Source: Mesorhizobium ciceri WSM4083
GTDB lineage: Bacteria; Pseudomonadota; Alphaproteobacteria; Rhizobiales; Rhizobiaceae
DNA length: 64,000 nt
Assembly: GCF_000519305.1 (NCBI RefSeq)
Contig: NZ_KI912610.1
Location: 901,949 to 965,948 of the forward strand
Direction of reading: 5' to 3'
Both the position numbers and the translations under genes were made by a program. Positions 59,877 to 64,000 of the stretch are shown here, one piece after another; within the stretch, counting starts at the first letter, position 1; each line of letters starts with the position of its first letter. The notes beneath the pieces were generated by a model. It made no database searches. It was not told the DNA's origin and saw only the letters and a list, made by a program, of their open reading frames with translations.

Positions 59877-60408
59877 TCTCGCGGAAAAATGGTCCGTTGC
59901 GCCGGACTGGCAGAACGCAGTCATCGCTACGCCAGGCCTTGCGATACGAGCAGTCCTCGACCTCAACCAGTTGCTGGTCAGCGGCGACCTCGACGCGTGG
60001 GCACGGGCTTCCGGTGTCGACGGAACTGGCGTAGGCGCTTTTGGTCCCGCACAGGGCGACCGCTATGCGGCGCGGCTGGCGCGCGACCGGCTGCTTGTCG
60101 TCTCGAACAGCCCGCTTGCCATCGCCATGGGCTGGCACGCGGAAGGGTTCGCGGTGACGGCGATCAGCGCCGGGCTGCAAATGTTCGAAGTCGAGGGCAT
60201 GGCGCTCGACGCTTTCATCGCGCGCGGGACAACGCTCGATCCCGCGAAGCCAAGTGCCAGTGCAGCGCTTTCCTTCGCCGGCATCAGCGCCGTCGTCTAT
60301 CGTCATGACGGCAAGCTGCGCATCCATGTCGACCGTGGTCTTGCCGCCTATCTCTGGACATGGATGGAAACGGCGGCCGGCAACATCGCCGCCGGATCAG
60401 ACGACTAG
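59869..60408 (+). CDS. soxG: Sarcosine oxidase gamma subunit
   Basis: A 179-residue subunit of heterotetrameric sarcosine oxidase, overlapping soxA by eight bases. It has the family's weakly conserved pattern (QLLVSGDLDAWARASG, ITAISAGLQMFEVEG-like, SFAGISAVVYRHDGKLRIHVDRGLAAYLWTWM). Last gene of the sox operon. Confidence 0.9.
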   Translation: MRDLAEKWSVAPDWQNAVIATPGLAIRAVLDLNQLLVSGDLDAWARASGVDGTGVGAFGPAQGDRYAARLARDRLLVVSNSPLAIAMGWHAEGFAVTAISAGLQMFEVEGMALDAFIARGTTLDPAKPSASAALSFAGISAVVYRHDGKLRIHVDRGLAAYLWTWMETAAGNIAAGSDD

Positions 60409-60419
60409 CCGGCGACACG

Positions 60420-60905
60420 TCAGAGCGTGAACGACCAGAACAGGCAGGCCAGCGTCGCGGCGGCAAAGATCACGAAGAACAGGCTGCGCAGCAGGACGTT
60501 GCGGCGCAGCTCGTTCATGACGAAGTGACAACCGACGATCGCCGCTGCAAACAGGAACCGCCAATTCAGCAATGCCCACACGGCACTGCCCTGGCCGAAC
60601 GCCCATCTGGCGACCAGACAGCCGAGTATGGTCGCAAACAGCGCGATCACGGTCCAGAAGAGGGCGTCGGCGGCATGGGTCAGGACGATTCCGGCCGCCC
60701 TGATCGGCAGGATCATCATCAGCATCGCGCTGAAGAAATAGAGAGCGGCAATCGGGATGAACACGCCCGCGTCGGCAATGCCGTCAAGGCGCCTGACGCC
60801 GATCGCGCCATAGGGATAGCCGTGCCTGGCGACAGCCAGGCTCAACGCCATGAGCAAGGCGGTCAGCACGGCGACCAGTGCGAAGGATGTGAGGGCTTTG
60901 CTCAT
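60420..60905 (-). CDS. Integral membrane protein of unknown function
   Basis: A 161-residue protein with four to five hydrophobic helices (FALVAVLTALLMALSLAVA, VFIPIAALYFFSAMLMMILPI, LFWTVIALFATILGCLVA, FLFAAAIVGCHFVM, LLRSLFFVIFAAATLACLFWSF). No transporter or enzyme motif is recognised. Convergent with soxG, with an 11-base gap. Confidence 0.65.
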   Translation of the reverse strand: MSKALTSFALVAVLTALLMALSLAVARHGYPYGAIGVRRLDGIADAGVFIPIAALYFFSAMLMMILPIRAAGIVLTHAADALFWTVIALFATILGCLVARWAFGQGSAVWALLNWRFLFAAAIVGCHFVMNELRRNVLLRSLFFVIFAAATLACLFWSFTL

Positions 60906-61018
60906 GACGTTCCTGTCCCAGACGAATCAGACAGGAACGTTTTTAGCGGGCGGTCGTAAATTGCGCGTAAGCGAGGACGCTGCCCTCGCCTATTCCCAAC
61001 GCTATCTGATGACAAAGC

Positions 61019-61579
61019 CTATTCGGCGGCGATCCTGCCGGCCGAGCGGTTGGCCAGCACGAAGCCGACCTCGTCGACCGCCTGCGCCGCACGCTTCAGG
61101 ATCGCCTCGGAGCGCAGCACGCCGTCGGTGAAATCCTTGTCGGTGGCATAGACGGCGGTGGGTAGCGCGAAAGCCTCGAAGAAGCCGAACAGCGGCCGCA
61201 GCTGATGCTCGACGATCAAGGCATGGCGCTCGCCACCTCCGGTCGCGGTCAACACGATGGGCTTTCCTCGCAGCGCTGCCGGATCGATCAGGTCGAAGAA
61301 ATGCTTGAACAGACCGGTATAGCTACCCTTGTAGGTCGGCGAGCCCACGACGAGCACGTCGGCGGCGAGGATTTGTTCCAGGATAGCGCGCGCCTGGCCG
61401 TCGAGATCGCGGGCCCACTTCGCCGTTCCCAGCGACGGACCGAGGTCCTCGACATCATAGGTGCTCGCCGACAGGCCGTGGCTGGCGGCGATGTCCCTGG
61501 TGACCAGGTCGACGAAGGCGCGCGTCTTTGACGGCCGGGTGATGTTGCCGGAAAAGCCGACGACTGTTGGATTTGACAT
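61019..61579 (-). CDS. NAD(P)H-dependent FMN reductase (MsuE-like)
   Basis: A 186-residue flavodoxin-fold FMN reductase. The phosphate loop is FSGNITRPSKTRAFVD, and the flavin contact GSPTYKGSYTGLFKHFFDLI is typical of MsuE/SsuE reductases, which supply FMNH2 to two-component sulfonate and sulfone monooxygenases. It lies just downstream of the SfnB-like gene (63-base gap) on the same strand, so the pair probably acts in organosulfur use. Confidence 0.87.
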   Translation of the reverse strand: MSNPTVVGFSGNITRPSKTRAFVDLVTRDIAASHGLSASTYDVEDLGPSLGTAKWARDLDGQARAILEQILAADVLVVGSPTYKGSYTGLFKHFFDLIDPAALRGKPIVLTATGGGERHALIVEHQLRPLFGFFEAFALPTAVYATDKDFTDGVLRSEAILKRAAQAVDEVGFVLANRSAGRIAAE

Positions 61580-61642
61580 GGCAGTGGGCCTCTTGGATGG
61601 TCGAAGGTTTGACGTGGCGGGCCGCCCGCCCGCCGGTGGGAA

Positions 61643-62890
61643 TCAGCTCCAGGCGTGCAGCGGCGGATTCTCGCCGTTGAGGAAATATTTGCCGAGGATG
61701 GAATATTTCCAGCGCACCGGATCGTGCAGCGTGTGCGTGCGGGCATTGCGCCAATGCCGGTCGAGATTGTGTTCGGCCAGCGTTGAGCGGGTTCCCGCAA
61801 GTTCGAACAGCCTGTTGGTTGCGGCAATGGCGATCTCGGTCGACAGGATTTTTGCCTCGGCAGTAACGATCTGGGCATGCGCGACGGTCTCGGCGGTCGG
61901 ATCGATCAGCGCCCGGTCGATCGCATGACCGGCCTTCTCGAGCAGCGCCTGCGCCGCGTGCAGGCGCAGCGTCAGGTCGCCTATGGCCTGAATGGTGTAA
62001 GGATCGTCCCAGGCGTTGTCGACGCCGCTGTCGATCCAGGCGCGGCTTTTGGTCCTGACGAACTCGACGGTCTCGTCGATCGCCGCCTGGGCGATGCCGG
62101 TGTCGACCGCCACCTGGATGATCTGGAAGATGGCGCCGTCGGCGGTCGGTCTGTCGTAGCCCTTGTAGCCGGGTACCAGATGGGTCTTCGGCACCTTGAC
62201 GTTGTCGATGATGACGGTGCCGGACAGGGTCGTGCGCTGGCCAAAGCTCGACCAGTCGTCGATGACCGTCAGCCCGGGTGCGGCACGGTCGGCGATCGCA
62301 TACCAGGCGCGGCCCTCGTCATCGAGCGCCACGATCGGCACGAGATGGGCAAGCAGCGCGCCGGACGAATAGAATTTCCGGCCGTTGACAACCACATGAT
62401 CGCCGGCGTCGGTGAAGCGGGTTTCGAAATCGGCGGCGCGCTTGGAACCGAACTCGGAGAAGGCGTTGCCGAACCGCGTGCCCTTCAGCGCTTCGGCGAA
62501 CAGCAGCTTCTGCTGATCGGCGTCGGACACGGTGCGGATGGCGGCTACAACACCGAGATGGTTCTGGGCGACCTGGCCGATCGAGGAATCCGCGGCCGAG
62601 ATGATTTCGATCACCTTCGCCAGCGTCGCATAGGAGACCTCCGGCCCGCCGAATGCCTTGGGCACATTGATCGACCACAGGCCGCTTTGCGAAAAGGCAT
62701 CGAGCTCGGCAACCGGCCAGATCCGCTCGCGGTCGCGCTTGGAGGAGTCCTTGACGAATTCGGCGGCCAACGCGTGGGCAATCGCGATCGCCTCGGCGTC
62801 GTCCTTGATGATGTGCGCCGGGGCGGTCGGCCTTGCGACTGGCGGCACGGCGGCGGAAGCCTTGTCGGTTTTGACGGTCGAAACGGTCAT
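61643..62890 (-). CDS. SfnB-family sulfur acquisition oxidoreductase
   Basis: A 415-residue protein of the acyl-CoA-dehydrogenase fold, SfnB/DszC-type flavin monooxygenase group. Features: WSINVPKAFGGPEVSYATLAKVIEIISAADSSIGQVAQNH, GNAFSEFGSKRA and the C-terminal RNARTHTLHDPVRWKYSILGKYFLNG, which is characteristic of SfnB-like proteins. It should use reduced FMN from the neighbouring reductase to oxidise a sulfur compound under sulfate limitation. Substrate unknown. Confidence 0.87.
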   Translation of the reverse strand: MTVSTVKTDKASAAVPPVARPTAPAHIIKDDAEAIAIAHALAAEFVKDSSKRDRERIWPVAELDAFSQSGLWSINVPKAFGGPEVSYATLAKVIEIISAADSSIGQVAQNHLGVVAAIRTVSDADQQKLLFAEALKGTRFGNAFSEFGSKRAADFETRFTDAGDHVVVNGRKFYSSGALLAHLVPIVALDDEGRAWYAIADRAAPGLTVIDDWSSFGQRTTLSGTVIIDNVKVPKTHLVPGYKGYDRPTADGAIFQIIQVAVDTGIAQAAIDETVEFVRTKSRAWIDSGVDNAWDDPYTIQAIGDLTLRLHAAQALLEKAGHAIDRALIDPTAETVAHAQIVTAEAKILSTEIAIAATNRLFELAGTRSTLAEHNLDRHWRNARTHTLHDPVRWKYSILGKYFLNGENPPLHAWS

Positions 62891-62914
62891 TTCACTGCTC
62901 CTTGGGATTTCGAT

Positions 62915-63721
62915 TCAGGCAACGGCGTGGAGATGGGCGGGCCTGGTGGCGGGTGATGCCTGTTGCCCGGGGTTCGATTGACCGAGATAGAAGGCCCTGA
63001 TGTCCTCGCGCTGGCGAAGCTCGGCGGCCGCGCCGGCGAGAACGGAAACGCCGTTCTCCAGCACCGTGGCATGGTCGGCATATCGCAGCGCCACCGCCGA
63101 GTTCTGCTCGGCGACCAGAATCGACAGGCCGGTCTCGCGGTTGAGTTTTCTCAAGCTCTGGAAAATGTCCTGGACGATGATTGGCGCCAGCCCCATCGAC
63201 GGTTCGTCCAGGACCAGCAGCCGCGGCCGCGACATCAGCGCCCGGCCGATCGCCGTCATCTGCTGTTCGCCGCCCGAAGTCAGGCCGGACAATGTCCGGC
63301 GCTTTTCCCTGAGCCTCGGGAAATAGCCGTAGATCCGCTCGAGGTCTTGATTGATCTCGGCGCGGCTGCCGCTGCGGCCGATGCCGCCGGCGATCAGATT
63401 CTCCTCGACGGTGAGGCTTTTGAAGTAGTGGCGGCCTTCCAGCACCTGAACGAGGCCGGCGCGCACCAGATCGCCCGGTTTGCGGCGCGAGACATCCGTG
63501 CCGTCATAGCGAATGGTGCCGGCATTGACCTGACCACGTTCGGCCGGCAGCAGGTTGGAGACGGCCTTCAGCGTCGTGGTCTTGCCGGCGCCATTGGCAC
63601 CGAGCAATGCCAGTATCTGGCCGCGCCTGAGCTGGAAGCTGACGCCGTGCAACGCTGTGATGGCGTGGTTGTAGGTGGCATGGACCGCGTCCACGGCAAG
63701 AATGACGTCATCGTTCGGCAT
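62915..63721 (-). CDS. livF: Branched-chain amino acid-type ABC transporter ATPase (LivF)
   Basis: A 268-residue ATPase of the LivF group. Walker A GANGAGKTT, signature LTSGGEQQMTAIGRAL, Walker B LLVLDEPSMGLAPI and the LivF phrase LVEQN-like LVAEQNSAVAL. ATG at 63721 is chosen; an open frame to 63793 is not LivF-like. It lies between a Liv-type binding protein gene and the sfnB/msuE pair on the same strand, so the cargo may be an organosulfur compound rather than an amino acid. Confidence 0.9.
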   Translation of the reverse strand: MPNDDVILAVDAVHATYNHAITALHGVSFQLRRGQILALLGANGAGKTTTLKAVSNLLPAERGQVNAGTIRYDGTDVSRRKPGDLVRAGLVQVLEGRHYFKSLTVEENLIAGGIGRSGSRAEINQDLERIYGYFPRLREKRRTLSGLTSGGEQQMTAIGRALMSRPRLLVLDEPSMGLAPIIVQDIFQSLRKLNRETGLSILVAEQNSAVALRYADHATVLENGVSVLAGAAAELRQREDIRAFYLGQSNPGQQASPATRPAHLHAVA

Positions 63722-63800
63722 AGGCTGTTCTTTCGCGGTTCGAAAACCGAACAGGTCGGGCGCCACGGAAACCTGGTCCGCGACGCCCGGCACTGACTGA

Positions 63801-64000
63801 TCAGTTGGTGGTCACAGCATTGGCATCGTCGGCGGTACGCAGCTTGATGCCCTTCTCGGTGGCATAAGCCTCGGCGGACTTCTCGATGATCGGCCGCAGC
63901 AGCGCCCAGTCCGGCGCGATCCAGTCGGAGACGACGTTCCACTTCTTGCCGTCCCACTGCTGGAAGGTCACGTAGCCTTCGCCTTCGTGATTGTCCCAGC
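63801..64000 (-). CDS. Liv-type ABC transporter binding protein, 3' end only
   Basis: The last 65 or so codons of a leftward gene running off the right edge. The frame reads WDNHEGEGYVTFQQWDGKKW, then VVSDWIAPDWALLRPIIEKSAEAYATEKG and ends DANAVTTN before TGA at 63801-63803. The FQQWDGKKW...VSDW pattern is typical of the C-terminus of family 1 periplasmic binding proteins (LivK type). It is 79 bases upstream of livF, and probably belongs to the same operon. Confidence 0.8.
   Translation of the reverse strand, partial: WDNHEGEGYVTFQQWDGKKWNVVSDWIAPDWALLRPIIEKSAEAYATEKGIKLRTADDANAVTTN

Noticed and set aside
1..64000. tRNA, rRNA, CRISPR arrays, phage genes and insertion sequences
   Set aside because: No cloverleaf-like tRNA, repeat-spacer array, transposase or integrase was seen in either strand, although no covariance-model search could be run.

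Overview
The window is high-GC, tightly packed alphaproteobacterial chromosome, most likely from a Mesorhizobium-type rhizobium. The basis is the gene content: an exoX/exoY/exoF/exoQ/exoK-type succinoglycan-like exopolysaccharide (EPS) locus, many dipeptide- and Liv-type ABC importers, a soxBDAG operon, and a rhizobial palindromic intergenic repeat. The genus is an inference from protein style; no rRNA or tRNA gene was recognised.

1-9 kb and 17.7-22.2 kb hold EPS genes: a Wzx/ExoT-like flippase (open at the left edge), a phosphoribosyltransferase-HAD fusion, a GT4 glycosyltransferase, a GMC oxidoreductase with a small twin-arginine partner, UDP-glucose dehydrogenase, an ExoK-like GH16 glycanase, then exoX, exoY, exoF and exoQ. 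Between these halves (about 9-17.6 kb) lies a complete lasso-peptide gene cluster: a 50-residue precursor, RRE protein (B1), leader peptidase (B2), lasso cyclase, HPr-kinase-like kinase and ABC exporter, all on the + strand with overlapping or nearly overlapping genes. A nucleotidyltransferase and a GT2 glycosyltransferase are divergent. The core looks like a 24-residue peptide with a Gly1-Asp9 ring and a C-terminal Ser that the kinase probably phosphorylates, as in paeninodin-type lasso peptides. This is the most notable system in the window.

22.3-29.0 kb: an acetone-carboxylase operon (beta, alpha, gamma) followed by an SDR dehydrogenase, with a divergent LuxR-type regulator. 29.0-29.7 kb: a ParDE toxin-antitoxin pair with a palindromic operator.

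29.9-45.3 kb: what looks like one co-regulated catabolic island of unknown substrate. It has a fused alpha/beta 2-oxoacid dehydrogenase E1, a solute-binding protein, a GSA-type aminotransferase, a GntR regulator, an OtnK-like sugar-acid kinase, a class II aldolase, a family III CoA-transferase, a four-gene Dpp/Opp-type ABC importer on the opposite strand, an IclR regulator and an SDR. Two kinds of operator-like sequence recur in it: a 21-bp near-palindrome upstream of both the E1 gene and the IclR/importer promoters (20/21 identical after inversion), and a 16-bp AT-rich site upstream of both the E1 and aminotransferase genes (15/16 identical).

45.4-50.3 kb: a PF10091-type glycosidase overlapping a mercuric-reductase-like flavoprotein, a possible glycosyltransferase remnant, an exostosin-like protein and a DUF1349 protein. 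50.4-60.4 kb: aldehyde dehydrogenase, TetR regulator, a dimethylglycine/sarcosine-dehydrogenase-like protein and heterotetrameric sarcosine oxidase soxBDAG (N-methylglycine catabolism). 60.4-64 kb: a membrane protein, an FMN reductase/SfnB pair for organosulfur scavenging, livF, and the 3' end of a Liv-type binding-protein gene running off the right edge.
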